Source of the DNA: Tachypleus tridentatus
Taxonomy: Eukaryota; Arthropoda; Merostomata; Xiphosura; Limulidae
Assembly (NCBI RefSeq): GCF_004210375.1
Contig: NC_134837.1
Coordinates: 16,623,798 to 16,687,797, forward strand
Length of the DNA stretch: 64,000 bases
Direction: 5' to 3'
Under the pieces are notes generated by a model. That model did not search any database, was not told where the DNA came from, and saw only the letters and a program-made list of their open reading frames with translations. Below are positions 21,733 through 34,018 of this stretch, in pieces. Positions within the stretch are counted from its first letter, which is position 1. Every line of letters starts with the position of its first letter. The position numbers were made by a program, and so were the translations under genes.

Positions 21733-22069
21733 AAGCGTGTTTTAAACAAAGTAATTTTTTTTAATATTTATGTATTAAAATATTATTTTGAGGTATGTTA
21801 CGGGATAATGAAAAATATATCTGTTCTTATTTTTAGTTGTAAATTTGATGTTTAATTTGATTCGAATAATTAAACTATATTATTTAATACTGACAGAATC
21901 AAGAATAATTTATATTGTAATCTCATAATTTGTGACACTATTCTATACGACAGATAACACTTTGTTGTCTTTGTGGCACTGTTCCTGACGTTCATTCTAT
22001 TTGAGGTTTTATTCTTAACAACAAATAAGACATGTTGTGTCTCATTTAGTTGTTTGATTTTCATCACTT

Positions 22070-22330
22070 ACGAGGCGTGTTAAGGCGTGCGACTCGTAAT
22101 CTGAGGATCGCGGGTTCGCATCCCAGTCGCGCCAAACATGCTCGCCCTTTCAGCCGTGTGGGCGTTATAATGTTACGGTCATTCCCACTATTCCTTAGTA
22201 AAAAGAGTAGCTCAAGAGTTGGCGGTGGGTGGTGATGACTAGCTACCTTCCCTGTAGTCTTACACTGCTAAATTAGGGACGGCTAGCACAGATAGCCCTC
22301 GAGTAGCTTTGTGCGAAATTCAAAACAAAT
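22070..22330 (+). mobile_element. tRNA-derived SINE, family A (subfamily A2 head)
   Basis: Slightly 5'-truncated head 'cgaggcgtgttaaggcgtgc' with B box 'gggttcgcatcccag', of the GCG-rich A2 type. The body and tail 'tagctttgtgcgaaattc' are complete. Confidence 0.88.
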
Positions 22331-22566
22331 CATCACTTAAGATGTTAGCCGTAAGTAAGAAGGTTACTTTCCCTCTGTCGTTGAACCACAGTATATTTAA
22401 ACCATTACACAATGTTTTTGTTCTTTTACCAGGCGCCAATTTTTCGTTTTTAAACTACTGGTGTTGTGTTGTGATGTGTTATGTTTATAATATAACACAT
22501 ATTTTTTTAAATTTGATGAATTCTTGTTTAAATATTGTAAGGAAACATTCATTATACGTATATATC

Positions 22567-22570
<4 letters not shown>

Positions 22571-22602
<32 letters not shown>

Positions 22603-22603
22603 T
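22571..22603. repeat. (TA)n microsatellite
   Basis: Uninterrupted alternating T and A of about 30 bp. Confidence 0.95.
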
Positions 22604-22699
22604 TTGTAAACTTCCTGGATATTTTAATGACAATTGTTTAAGACGCTAATATTTTGTTCATGAAATTTATAGGCTGCTTTATAACTCTTCTATTACATG

Positions 22700-22825
22700 A
22701 ATCCCTCAGTGGCATAGCGGCATGTCTGCGGACTTACAATGCTAGAATCAGGTTTTTTTTATACCTGTGATGGGCAGAATATAGATAGCCCTTTCTGTAG
22801 CTTTGTGTTTAATTATAAACAATTG
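22700..22825 (+). mobile_element. tRNA-headed SINE, family B
   Basis: The head phrase 'cagtggcatagcggcatgtc' continues as 'tgcggacttacaatgct'. Then come 'gatagccctttctg' and 'tagctttgtgtttaatta', with an A-rich end. Related copies lie at 31955-32083, 59627, 60168 and 60640. Confidence 0.75.
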
Positions 22826-23822
22826 ATCTACTACACGAACGACTATTATAATATTACTATTGTTATATCCAGTTTCAGAAAACCTTTCATCAGTTAGTTA
22901 AGTACCAAACTTGGTAAATTCCTCAAAAGTGACTTTTCAAAATAAAATAGAGAAGTTTTTATAGTTGTAACAATAAGATAAATTACACACCTTCACTATT
23001 CCATTAAAATATAAGTCAAATATCATTTATATTATGCGAGGTTTCTGTAGGTTCTTCATCGCTTCTGGAAGGGAGTTGATGTTTCGTAAAATTTTATCTA
23101 TTGACGTCTTCTCATTAAATTTCGTAATAGTTTTTCTTCTTACGTCATTAAATGTTTAATGATTTAAAAAAAACACAAAAAAACAACCAAACTACCTTCA
23201 AACATTTCGTAAAGATTGAACTGTTTTTATAGATTTATAGGTTAATAAAAACACGTATCATATTTTTGACCAAATCTAAAACATTTCGACTACAATAAGT
23301 TTTCAGAAAATGATAGAATCTTGAAAGTACTTAATGTTTGTCTCCCGACAACGTTATTCAAGCTATGTCACACTACTTACGAATGGAATAAAGCTTCTGG
23401 TTGTTGTACTTACGTACTATAATTTTTTTTATGTCATCCATCGTTTTGTCTTCATATTTTGTCCTACTTGTGGCTATATAATATCAGTATTTTCACTATA
23501 ACCCCTAGTAACTCTTTTACCCTTAAATTTACTCTTGTAAACAAATATAATCTCTTTTATATGTCATTTAATCTAATTTGAATTTCTTACATTTTCGATT
23601 AATGTACGTTAGTCAACAGTGTACAAGAAAACGTTCTGAGTAACTACATATGTTCACTACTATTTTTCTCTCTGCAACACTAAGTCAGTAATCACAGATA
23701 TGGTTTGTGTGTTCCCTTTATGACAGATGTGGTCACTAAGCACAACCACATATTGAGGATTCACTCTACGAGAGAAGTACAAATACACGTATATTTGTTT
23801 ATGGATTCTCTTTTTGATTGTG
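22826..23822. other. non-coding stretch, nothing recognised
   Basis: About 1 kb of AT-rich sequence without supportable features. Confidence 0.4.
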
Positions 23823-23825
23823 TTT

Positions 23826-23942
23826 TTGTGTGTGTGTGTTTTTCTTATAGCAAAGCCACATCGAGCTATCTGCTCAGCCCACCGAGGGGAATCGAACCCC
23901 TGATTTTAGAGTTGTAACTCCGGAGACATACCGCTGTACAAG
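23826..23942 (-). mobile_element. tRNA-headed SINE, family C
   Basis: Minus strand: head ending in B box 'gggttcgattcccctcggtg', then 'gagcagatagctcgatgtgg', 'ctttgctataag' and an (AC)n end. Confidence 0.8.
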
Positions 23943-24264
23943 CCTCTCTTTGAGAGATATGTATTAAGTATAAGTGGGAGTTTCATAGACATACGTACAT
24001 ACAAATACAAAGGAAAACTGAGCCGGATAGAGTACAGTTAAGAACTTAAAAGCTGTTATAGCTTCTGATAAAAAAATCAAATTCAACTTCGTGGTTTCAG
24101 TCCTAATTCAGTATCTCATGATGTTCACTATTAGTGGAATAAAAAAGGCTTAGAAAATTCCATATATTTTTTTTAATAATCAGAAGGCAAAATGATAGTA
24201 TTCTGTGTTTTGATTACACAAGTCTGTGATGGTTTTATTAACTTGAAGTTTCTACATGCTCCTA

Positions 24265-24475
24265 CAGTAATTACTGAATCCGAACATCATATCCATTTTC
24301 TTCGTTAAAGTACAGATTTTTTTAAAGAGAAATCATGTGCAGTTTTATATGAGTGATTCATTTTCAATGAAATCAGGTCACATTTTATTAGCTGAACAAT
24401 CTTAACAACCCTGGCTATAGATTTCTCTAAACCAACAGCGACGTGAGAGTCTTATAGATTGTTCTAAAACCCAAA
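24265..24475 (-). repeat. unknown interspersed repeat R1, copy 2
   Basis: Inverted match to 3537-3750. On the plus strand it contains 'ttaacaaccctggctataga', 'tttctctaaacc' and 'gattgttctaaaaccca'. Class unknown; no coding. Confidence 0.6.
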
Positions 24476-24506
24476 TATATTAATAAAATAAAATGTTCAT
24501 TGTGAT

Positions 24507-24775
24507 TTGTTTTGAATGTCGCGCAAAGCTACACGAGGGTTACCTGTGTTAGCCGTCCATTGTTTAGCAGTGTAAAACTAGAGGGAAGGTAGCTAGTCAT
24601 CACCACCCACCGCCAACTCTTGAGCTACCCTTTTACCAACGAATAGTGGGATTGACCATCACATTATAACACTTTCAAGGCTGAAATGACGAGCATGTTT
24701 GGTGTAACGGGGATTTTAATCTGTGACCCTCATATTAAGAATAGAGCGCCCTTACCACCAGACCATACCGAGCAA
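24507..24775 (-). mobile_element. tRNA-derived SINE, family A, diverged
   Basis: Full layout on the minus strand with many substitutions in the head (B box replaced by 'gattaaaatcccc'), so its internal promoter is probably dead. Confidence 0.82.
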
Positions 24776-24779
24776 TTTT

Positions 24780-25345
24780 CTGTGGTAAACGAAATAATAA
24801 TTTGATCTAACTAGGAGTTTTTACAAACCGGGAAGATAAAATATACATTTTTTTTTAAATCTGTGTAGCTGATTCATTAAAAATCCATTATCAAAATTCA
24901 AACAACTTTTATGAAGTTTAAATTCGTAGGTCTATGTTTTTTGAGCATGTTACCGTAAAAAGTGTGATATACCGTTTGTAGTACACATAATATGAAAAGA
25001 TATTATGGACAGAAACGTTTTTAATGTACAAAGGGATAAGTTTATCGTTAGTAAAGACATTATTGTTTTATGTAGAGTGAAAATGTTTGCACATAGACGT
25101 ATCTATTGCAACTAGACACATTCATTTTTAATATTGACACACCTATCTCTCTCTATACATGTAAACCTAGTTACTGTTTAGATAGAGCTGTATCTATGTT
25201 CAAACACAGTTATTGTACACACACATATATACATATTTATATTGTAAGGATTTACTGTTGCACATTTATTTTTGCGCCTCTGCTTCTTTCAGAACAGTTT
25301 TGTTTTTGTTTGCATGTGACATATACTCTTGCCTGTATATTGCAC
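24780..25345. other. AT-rich stretch
   Basis: No transposon was named. The right half has phrases (tattgtacacacacatatat) like the degenerate satellite at 26.6-28.6 kb and could be an outlier of it. Confidence 0.3.
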
Positions 25346-25349
25346 AAGT

Positions 25350-25566
25350 CCAATATGCTCCTGGTCGCACCAAACATGCTCGCCCTTTCAGCCGTGGGAG
25401 CGTTATAACGTTGGTCAATCCACTATTCGTTGGTAAAAGAGTAGCCCAAAAGTTGGCGGTGAGTGGTGATGACTAGCTGCCTTTCCTCTAGTCTTACACT
25501 GCTAAATTAGGGACGGATAGCGCAGATAGCCCTTGAGTAGGTTTGCACGAAATTAAAAAAACCAAA
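25350..25566 (+). mobile_element. tRNA-derived SINE, family A, 5' truncated
   Basis: Begins at 'ctggtcgcaccaaacatgct', so nearly all of the tRNA-like head is missing. The body is near consensus and the end is 'ttaaaaaaaccaaaac'. Confidence 0.87.
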
Positions 25567-25699
25567 ACAAAAAAACACCTATAAGACATATGTATTGCAC
25601 AAGTCCTATGTGTTCTCGAAACTTATGGAGAGTTCTTAAAAGTGAGAAGAAACAATATTTGTTTACGAAAATGTTGAAGAAAATCGTGTGATTGATATA

Positions 25700-26310
25700 T
25701 ATAAACCGACTCGCCTAGAGACGAGAGAATATTATTGGTCAGCTACAGTCAGTGTTCTGTAGGCCTAAGAAGCTATAATTGTGATTGGCGTTTATTATTC
25801 TGATTACTATAGAATTTAACCAGCAACGTTTAAAGATTTCGAGCTTTAAAATCCATTCAACTTTAGTGAATTACTTTGGACGTTAGAATTTGTACGAGGA
25901 CATTAAATATCTTCGCTGGTAAGAAGTGAGCTTGTTGGTGGTGTGAGACCATTCAAGGAACGACAAATAGATAGCCTAAGCGAGGACGAGTTGTGTAACA
26001 ATATCAACTCAGAATTAATTAGCTCCTCGTGAACCTGGATCGTCGATAAAATATTCAGTTTTAAACCGGATATAAGACTCAGTATTGTCTGTAAGTTTGT
26101 GAAACTCTTGTTTATAAACCATAATTTTTAATAACTATTAATAATAACCGTCATTATGAAGTGTATTGTTTTCATGTTTGTATATCAAAATATATTTGTG
26201 TTAAAAAAGAAAAATGTGTGTATTAATCTTGTTGGCAAACAAAAGTTTAATACATATTAACATTTAATTAACTACTGAGCTCACATTCAAATTTCCGGTT
26301 ATTTGAAATA
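25700..26310 (+). repeat. unknown interspersed repeat R2, copy 1 (~600 bp)
   Basis: Matches 50582-51150 in the same orientation. Shared landmarks in order are 'tataaa.cgac', 'gaagctataa', 'gatttcgagc', 'tcaactttagtgaa' (or a close variant), 'acgttag', 'aaaatattcagttt', 'ggatataag', 'aaccttgtta' or a variant, and 'tttaatacat'. No frame is open. The size, the TATAAA near the left edge and the lack of coding would suit a solo LTR, but no TG...CA ends or duplication were verified. Confidence 0.6.
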
Positions 26311-26559
26311 GCGGATTGAACAAAACAGCAATACAAAAACAATGTTTTGGTTTTAAATCTAGACAGTCCTTCTTTAAAGTTAACGTATTAAGTTTTGGGG
26401 ATTTAAGCTTAGTTAGATCATTTGACTGACAGTTGCACGACAGTTGCCTTTCTTGACTCAATTAACGTATTATAATAAATCTAATAAAATCGGATACTCG
26501 TCTAAAATAAAGTATAATACCTGACAATGTAAAGACATAGTTGCTGTATATGGAGTTAA

Positions 26560-28568
26560 ATATTTTTGTTCGTAAATAGATTACTATTGTAAATAGAAGC
26601 TTATATCTATGTATAGAGAAAGACAAAATCTATGTAGATGCGCGTATATGAAGATGTAATTATATCATATAAAGAAACATATTAATATATATATAAATAT
26701 ATAGTTTCAAAGTATTATTTTGCGTACGTAAATACAGTCTCAAAGAATATTTTGCGTTAAACAAACACCAAAAACAGGTTATAAAATACTGTTTTTACAC
26801 ACCTCTAATTGCTAACCACAATAGATAAATTAAAGAAGGTAATAAAGATATATTATTACTACACATATTCCTATACGTACATATACCGAGACAGAATTAT
26901 TGTAGATAGACATGTGTATCTCTTTACATAAAGATATAAATGTTTCTACATAAAGACATATATATGTATTTACAGGCGTAATTACTATACATAGATTTAT
27001 ATATTTCTATCTATTTAGATATATGATTATTGTAAATACAAATTAATAACTATACATATAATTAATTTACCTACAAGAACGTACCTTTCTACTTAAAGAT
27101 ATGATCACTGTATATACAGACACACATCTCTGAAAACACAAACGTTATTATTACTGTACAAAGAGATATATATCCGTATAAAAAGACATAACTGCTGCAT
27201 TTAGAGACATATAGTTACATTAATAAAGGAAATATATTACTTTAACATGTATATCTTTATAAGCAGAAACATGAATATTGTGTCTGAAAAGACGGACCAA
27301 TGTTCTGTCGAAATATATTGTATGTTTCTCCACCTTTCCTTCTGGTTACAAGTAACTGTTTTCATACCTGTTGTTACATACGCATAGTGCGCTTTCTTAA
27401 TCACCAACAGAAAAACATACATATAGGAGCATATTTTTTACTGTACACATAAACATGTATCAATGTATTTACATATATGATTACTGTGCATTGACGTATT
27501 TATGGTTGTGTATGAAAACATTATTATTTTGCACAGAGATTAATAGGTACATATGTATTTGCATATTAAAAATATGATTTTTGTACCTATAAATATATGG
27601 ACACATATACCTATGAATATCGCACATAGATACATATAGCTTGTTTGGTATACATGTACACATGCACTTTCGCATAAAATCATAAATCTATGTTGAAATT
27701 GACATTATTATTGTATATAAAGATATATGTATTCTAACACATACACGTACTTATGGTATCTAAGGAATAATATCATTGAATATATATGAATTATTAAGGT
27801 ATTTTGAAAAATAACTACTCTATATAGAGAAACATGTCCCTGAGCACTAAAATTTTATTTTGTATATATAGCTGTGTATGTATGTATATAGTATACATAA
27901 TAAATACATTTGAAGACATAATAACACTATATATACAGATATGTATCTTTATATGGTTATTTTACTTTGAGACAATTATCTTTGTGTTTAAAAGATGTAC
28001 AGAGACATTTATGCATGTTAACATAATTATTGTATATAATTACTCTCTATTTATGTATATATATTATTGTATTTAGAAACAAGATTATTGTACATTATAA
28101 ATAGTGAAACATATCACTGTACACAAGGACGCCAGTATTGTACATAGAAACATATTTATATGCATAAAAATTCATTATTATTATCTATGAAAGAGATACA
28201 TTTTAATGTATAGAGATGTGTTTATTGTGCCTGGGGAGAAATATCTTCGAATTTGGAAATACAATTAGTGTATATAGAAAGACGTTTATGGTATGTAGAA
28301 ATATCAATGCGCTTAGAGACATGACTATTATATATTTATACATGTATCTTTATATGTAGAAACATATATATAGAGAGAGAGGTATAATTATTGTACGTAT
28401 AAATATACATATATGTATTTAAATACATAAGTATTGTAAATAGAGAAATTCCTGTGGTACGTAGAGGAATATATATCTCTATACAAAGATATTACCATTG
28501 TATATGTAGACATATATCTTTGTATATAGAAACATGATTATTGTACCTATATATTTATTTAATACATT
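26560..28568. repeat. degenerate AT-rich satellite
   Basis: About 2 kb in which variants of 'ttattgtatatagaaacata' and 'agagacatatatct' recur every few tens of bases. They are too diverged to give a fixed period by eye. The many short frames rich in Y, I and C are products of this repetition. The same material resumes at about 29640. Confidence 0.65.
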
Positions 28569-28569
28569 T

Positions 28570-28791
28570 TTATATTTATTACAGAATATTTTACTAATTA
28601 TATTTAAAGTTTCCTTATTAAATCCATTAACTATTGTTTGTTTTTTTTGTGTTAGTATTTATACGTTGCTAATAAAATATTGTAATTTATTTCATTAGCG
28701 ATGTTGAAATACTGGTATAAAATTAATAGTTAATGGATTTAATAAAAAAAACTTTACATAAAATTATTAAAATATTCTGTAATAAATATAA
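28570..28791. mobile_element. MITE-like element with ~70-bp inverted repeats
   Basis: The left arm 'ttatatttattacagaatat' continues through 'aaatccattaactatt'. The right arm (about 28722-28791) is its near-perfect reverse complement. The ~85-bp centre is AT-rich. It interrupts the degenerate satellite. No target-site duplication was identified. Confidence 0.82.
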
Positions 28792-28792
28792 G

Positions 28793-29638
28793 AAGGTATG
28801 AAATAAATACAAAAATAAAAATTAAAGAATTTTACTAAAAACCTGTTGTAACTTTTTGTAATTATGAATAAAGGCATTTAACATCTTGGCACTACTTTAT
28901 GCGGATGAACACCTTACGCATATAAAGACTTGTCTGGAGTATGAAAACTGATAGTTACAGTAGACTTAATGAGTGGTGGTTGGGAGCTATAATATTTGGT
29001 ATAGGTAATTGATTGGGGCCTTTCATGCAAGTACAATCCGTTTAATGAACTAACATAATGGAGGTTGGAATGCTAACATAATGGAGTTGGAATGAGATAA
29101 GTTTATTTAACTTACTGACCTCCAAATGGAAGTACATTATTCTTATTTTTTCATTTTAGTTTTATTTTTCTTTACTTTAAAGAGTATTCACCTAACCACA
29201 ATTGTCTGCGGGCAGAGAAGGGTGATATAAATGTGGGACGTTGTGGGCTTGAGCACCCACATCTCCCTCTGCTATTTCTAATTTTTGTTATCCTAATTCC
29301 TTTTATTTCTTTAATTCATTTGGTTTCTTATGTGAGACTGGCAAATAGATGGTGTATCCCCACAGCAAAGTGGGTCCTACTACCGTAGCCATCTCCACAA
29401 CCTAGGGTTGTTTTATATCCCACGTTATAGTTTGTACCCTGAGATACTTTTAATTAGTGCAGTGTTTTTTATTTATATTTGTTTTGGCTTGTTTTTGGTT
29501 ATAACAAACTAATACAATTAGTCAGAGGCTTGAATTTACTGTTTTTAACACAGTCCTTCCCTTTGATTCTGTTTTATTCTGGTTAACTCTTAGTATTAAT
29601 ATTATCTTTAAATATATATACATATTTATATACAACAT
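28793..29638. other. unassigned stretch between two satellite blocks
   Basis: It includes a local duplication 'taacataatggaggttgga' at about 29050-29092 and a GC-richer part at 29200-29420. No frame or transposon end was recognised. It may be another insertion into the satellite. Confidence 0.35.
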
Positions 29639-29639
29639 A

Positions 29640-29960
29640 ATTTCTGAGCATTGAGACATATATTTAGAAATTTAAAGGAATGTCTATAGTAATCCTTAGA
29701 GATTATACCCATATTTGGTGTTTATATTTTTGTAGAATTATGTACGTATACATATATATATGCTTATCCTACAAAGAATTATATATGTTTGTATTTAAAG
29801 ACGATCAATGTCAGACTTACTTGCGTATCTTTATAGAAGCGTATATATGTATATTTAAAGGTATACCAACTGTCTATGGAGACATATGTATATATTTCTT
29901 AAAATACGTAATTACTGTACATAGAGGTATTTTCATTGCATATGGAGGCACATCTATCTA
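29640..29960. repeat. degenerate AT-rich satellite, second block
   Basis: Same style of recurring phrases as 26.56-28.57 kb (tgtacatagaggtatt, tatggagacatatgtata). A 104-codon frame here (29680-29994) is a by-product. Confidence 0.55.
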
Positions 29961-30018
29961 CTTTTGCAGACGGTATAATTATAAACAACTCTAAGAGTAT
30001 TCAATAGATGTCGCTTCT

Positions 30019-30065
30019 AAACGTATATAATTTTATATGCATTTTTACTGTAACTAGACAAGTAC
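30019..30065 (+). repeat. 47-bp direct repeat, copy 1
   Basis: Identical to 30527-30573; contains 'acgtatataattttatatgc'. Flanking DNA is not obviously duplicated. Confidence 0.85.
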
Positions 30066-30526
30066 GGTATAACTTATGGTATATTCAAATCTTACATATT
30101 TTACACTGAGAAGGATGGCAAGCTATGATTCATGTGTTATATTAAGAGAGTGTTAAAATTATTTTACAGGTATTTTATTTAGAAGATGTCAAAACAACTC
30201 TTTCAAACTGAAAATTATATTACACGCGTTATACTGACGGATATTCGTGTCGTAATTTCTCCAAAATCTGTATAAATTTATGCATTGTTAGGACTTATAA
30301 TTTTAGTTTTAGAATATCCTCCTGCATAACTGTAATATTTATCTTCGAAAAAATATCTGAATATTTCTAAGTAACACTCTATCTTTACTTATTGGTCACT
30401 TGGCGAAATGGAGTCGCTGTAGATTCATTCTTCCCAACTGATGTAATATAATGTAATTTAAGGCTGTGATTAATAGTCCACTGTTGAGTATTTTCAAATA
30501 GTATATACTAACTGCTTCTCTGTGGC

Positions 30527-30573
30527 AAACGTATATAATTTTATATGCATTTTTACTGTAACTAGACAAGTAC
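30527..30573 (+). repeat. 47-bp direct repeat, copy 2
   Basis: Identical to 30019-30065, about 510 bp away. Confidence 0.85.
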
Positions 30574-30689
30574 TACAATTCTCACGTACGTCTTGAGTCG
30601 TTTAGTTTCTTCTCACTAGGTAGAGCCTGCATGTATATATATATATATATATAATGAGTTGTTTTAGTTACTGTAACTAGACAAAAGTC

Positions 30690-31940
30690 ACACAATACTT
30701 AAAGGCAACAATAGACTTGATGATCCACAAAGACAGGCTGCTCCATCTGCTAAACTAAACTATTAAATACTAAAATAGTGTTTTTACAGTTCAAGTATTT
30801 ATCTGGCCTTCTCTTAACCTTCCTTGAATTCAGTGTTTGCACCACACCTGAAGGCCAACCATCCCGTTACAAAAATAAGATTTTATACTGATTTCTACTC
30901 TGCCAAAATATTATGATTGTGACCCTTGTCCTACCATTTCTATCATAAGTAGGAAAACAAAAGATGGCACTAATAGTTAACCTTTTGTGATTCTTAATAA
31001 TATCAGATCAACTCTAACTCCTTGTATGATAACCTTTCCATCTCATATATCGTCGTGCTAACCCTCTTCAAACGTTTATCCAACAGTTCAATGCTTTACT
31101 AAGGTAAGTAGTCCGAGACTGAACACAATATTCTGAAATGGCCTAACCAACGATCTATACAATGAACTTATAACCTCTATAAGCTTGTATGTACCACCCA
31201 CCATTAGAAACAATGTATTATTTGGATACCTTAAGAAACTGGTTAATCAGGCCATCCATATCATTTATTTTTCTATTACAATGTTAAAGATATTCCATTC
31301 AAAACTACACTCGTAAGTCAAAGTATGATAACCTATATTAATTATTACGTTACTTTCCATTTATTATAATCACAACCCACTTGCTATTTTGTTCTCTGCA
31401 AACAATCTAAATCATTTTTAAATCAACTGTGTCATGTTCACGGCCATGAAAACCTCAAGATGTAAACCAGGAACGAACAAAGATCCTAACACGTAGCCCT
31501 GAAGTACCACACTTGTTACATTAATTTAGACTTAACCCTTTTTCTTCTTTCATCCAGTCACTTTTTCTGCCCAGTAAACCAACTTATCCTTTAGCAAGAT
31601 TGTCCCCTAATTTTGCAAAGCATTTTCCATCAGAAGTTGAAAACCATTTCCAACAGTGACGTAAATCTAATAGATGTACCATTACAGAGACAATTTTTAT
31701 CACTTCTATTTAAAAGAGGACAAACATTAACCAACTTTGAATCCTATTTCACCTGCTCATTATTCAAGAACTTACAAAGAATATTAGTAAACGGCTCACG
31801 CATATAAACTTTAGCTTCCTTTTAAAACCTTGAAGAAATATTATCTGAACCAGAAGCATTATTTTTCAAACTTTGTATTGTTTACTCTAAAAGCTCAGAA
31901 TTAATGTGACAACCTTGATCTATCTTTTTATTATTATTTT
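30690..31940 (-). pseudogene. decayed CR1/L2-type LINE reverse transcriptase
   Basis: Frames on the minus strand, interrupted by many stops and shifts, spell recognisable LINE landmarks. In order they are NASGSDNISSRFLKEAK (usual form SPGPDGI..R.LKE), KLVNVCPLLNRSDKN (usual KLANVTPIFKKGDKN), SIRFTSLLEMV (usual ISLTSV.GK..E), VTSVVLQGYVLGSLF (usual VTSGVPQGSVLGPLLF), and the C-terminal region near FCNGMVGLQVW. The active-site FADD motif was not found intact. It is dead and old. Assignment to the CR1/L2 group rather than Jockey is by resemblance only. Confidence 0.7.
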
Positions 31941-31954
31941 TTCTTAACCATTGT

Positions 31955-32083
31955 TGTTGTTGTTTTGTATTAAGCACAAAGCTACACAATGTGCTATCTG
32001 TGATCTGCCCATCATGGGTATCGAAACCCGGTTTCTAGCGTTGTAAATCCGCAGACATACCGCTGAACCACTGGGGGAGCTTT
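31955..32083 (-). mobile_element. tRNA-headed SINE, family B
   Basis: Minus strand: 'cagtggttcagcggtatgtc', then 'tgcggatttacaacgct', B-box-like 'gggtttcgatacccatgatg', then 'agctttgtgcttaatac' and (aac)n. It lies at the upstream edge of the LINE remnant. Confidence 0.85.
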
Positions 32084-32930
32084 TTTAACTATCCAGAACG
32101 ATCAATATTGCTTAAATCACCATAAGAAGAAATTAAAGAAAATATTATAGTTTATTTTCCAGTTTTTATCATAATAATCAGATATGAGCCTTCTTTTATC
32201 ATTCATTAAAGGTCTTATTTCTATCTTAGCATCTCGTTTTCTTTTATCATTTAAATTTTTCAGTATCAGACTTTATATATATAGTTTCACTGTGACAAAT
32301 CGGCCACTCTTAACCAATATTTTAAGTATCTTTACACAGTTTAATTCATTTTATTACCATGTGCTACTGTGAATGTTTTTCAACCTCATAATATTTTACT
32401 TTTTTAAAATCTATATTTAGCCTCTAGTAATTATCAGTTTTCCTTCGATGATTTATTATAAAAAAACAAAAAAAAACCTGGTGTTCAAAAATTGGTAGTT
32501 GTGTTATTTGGCCTATTACTCATTTTATTTGAAATTAAATCTTTGAAATAAATATTCTTTTTTACCAGTGATATTATTAAGTTCGGAAACGCTGGTCTAT
32601 ATAAGAAATATTTTATTAAACCCAAACTAAATAGTTTATTTTTCCATTGCCGATAATTAAAAAGAGATGGCAGCACATTAGCTTATATTTTGTTTCTTGT
32701 ATATTTACAATTTACAAAATGAGAGTGGTCCAGGAAAGACATTATCTCGTGTGGATCAGTGGTAAGTCTAGTTATAACTTCCCTTGTGGACACAGCAGAT
32801 AAATCAAAATTTGGCTTTGATAAAAGAAAAAAATTAGAAAAGTTATGAAAGACTTTCATTGAAAGTATTAAGATAACGAATAAAGATGTGAAGCTTAATA
32901 AATTAATAGTTCTATCATCGATTTCATTTC
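32084..32930. other. non-coding stretch, nothing recognised
   Basis: AT-rich. The short frames on either strand have no domains. Confidence 0.4.
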
Positions 32931-32936
32931 CGCAAT

Positions 32937-33214
32937 GACCCTGCATGGCCAGGTGGTTAAGGTACTCGACTCGTAATATGAGGGATGCAGGTTTGAATCC
33001 CCGTCACACCAAACATGCTCGCCCTTTCAGCCATGGGGGCTTTATAATGTGACTGCCAATCTCAATATTCGTTAGTAAAATAGTAGCCTAAGAGTTAGCG
33101 GTGGGTGGTGATGACTAATGACTAGCTGCCTTTCCTCAAGTCTTACGCTGTTAAAGTAGGAACGACTAGCACAGATAGCCCTCGTGTAATTTTGCACGAA
33201 ATTCAAAACAAATA
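32937..33214 (+). mobile_element. tRNA-derived SINE, family A, with possible 5' extension
   Basis: Head 'ccctgcatggccaggtggtt', body (with a small local duplication 'gatgactaat') and tail are present. A 13-bp direct repeat 'aataaattaatag' occurs at 32897-32909 and 33211-33223. If it is the target-site duplication, the inserted unit includes 28 bp upstream of the tRNA-like head. Confidence 0.87.
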
Positions 33215-33827
33215 AATTAATAGAATAAGCTATTGTGAAATCCTTTGGTTATCACAGAGCATTAGTAGGACCAGGTAACAAGCAAAATAAGAAAGTAATT
33301 GGAGTAATATACCACAACAATAGTTTAGTTTTTACAATAAAAATCTACATCTACCACCTTATATCAAAAATCGACGTTTTCCATATACAGTCTACATCAA
33401 ACCAGTTTCCAATGAAAGTCATCATCAACTATTTTCTCTTTTAAAATACACATCATGCATCGCAACTCTACACGGAATTGTTTTCTTTGCCAAGATCCAT
33501 TTAAAGATACAGCTGGCTACAATCTGTACCATTGAGCAAGCTGATCAAAACCATAACAGAACAGTTAATGGTTATACGATTAGAAATAACAGTTTTCAGG
33601 TAGTCGTGCTGTAGCTTTTTAATACTTTTTTAAACAGTCAAGATGTATTGATATTGTTAACTGTTACCAATGTGATTGATTTGTCTATTGATTTACAAAA
33701 TAAACAAATATAATTTCATATTTACCACAGATAATTTACAGTCCTCATGACTTTATTACTTGTAACGTTTCTTCTTAATATCAAACAAAACGTAATAAAA
33801 AGTTTTGTTCTGTAAAATCAGTGTTAA

Positions 33828-34018
33828 TCCTCGCCCTCTCAGCCGTGGGGGCGTTATAATGTGACGGTCAGTCGCATTATTCGTTGGTAAAAGAGTAGCC
33901 TCAAAGTTAACAGTAGATGATGATGACCAGCTACCTTTCTTCTAGTCTTACATTGCTAAATTAGGGACGGCTAGCGCAGATAGCACTCGAGTAGCTTTGC
34001 GCGAAATTCAAAACGAAC
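33828..34018 (+). mobile_element. tRNA-derived SINE, family A, 5' truncated
   Basis: Starts at 'cctcgccctctcagccgtgg', so it lacks the head. Body and tail 'tagctttgcgcgaaattc' are intact. Confidence 0.87.

Noticed and set aside
29680..29994. 104-codon frame rich in Y, I and C
   Set aside because: Produced by the degenerate AT-rich satellite; no domain.
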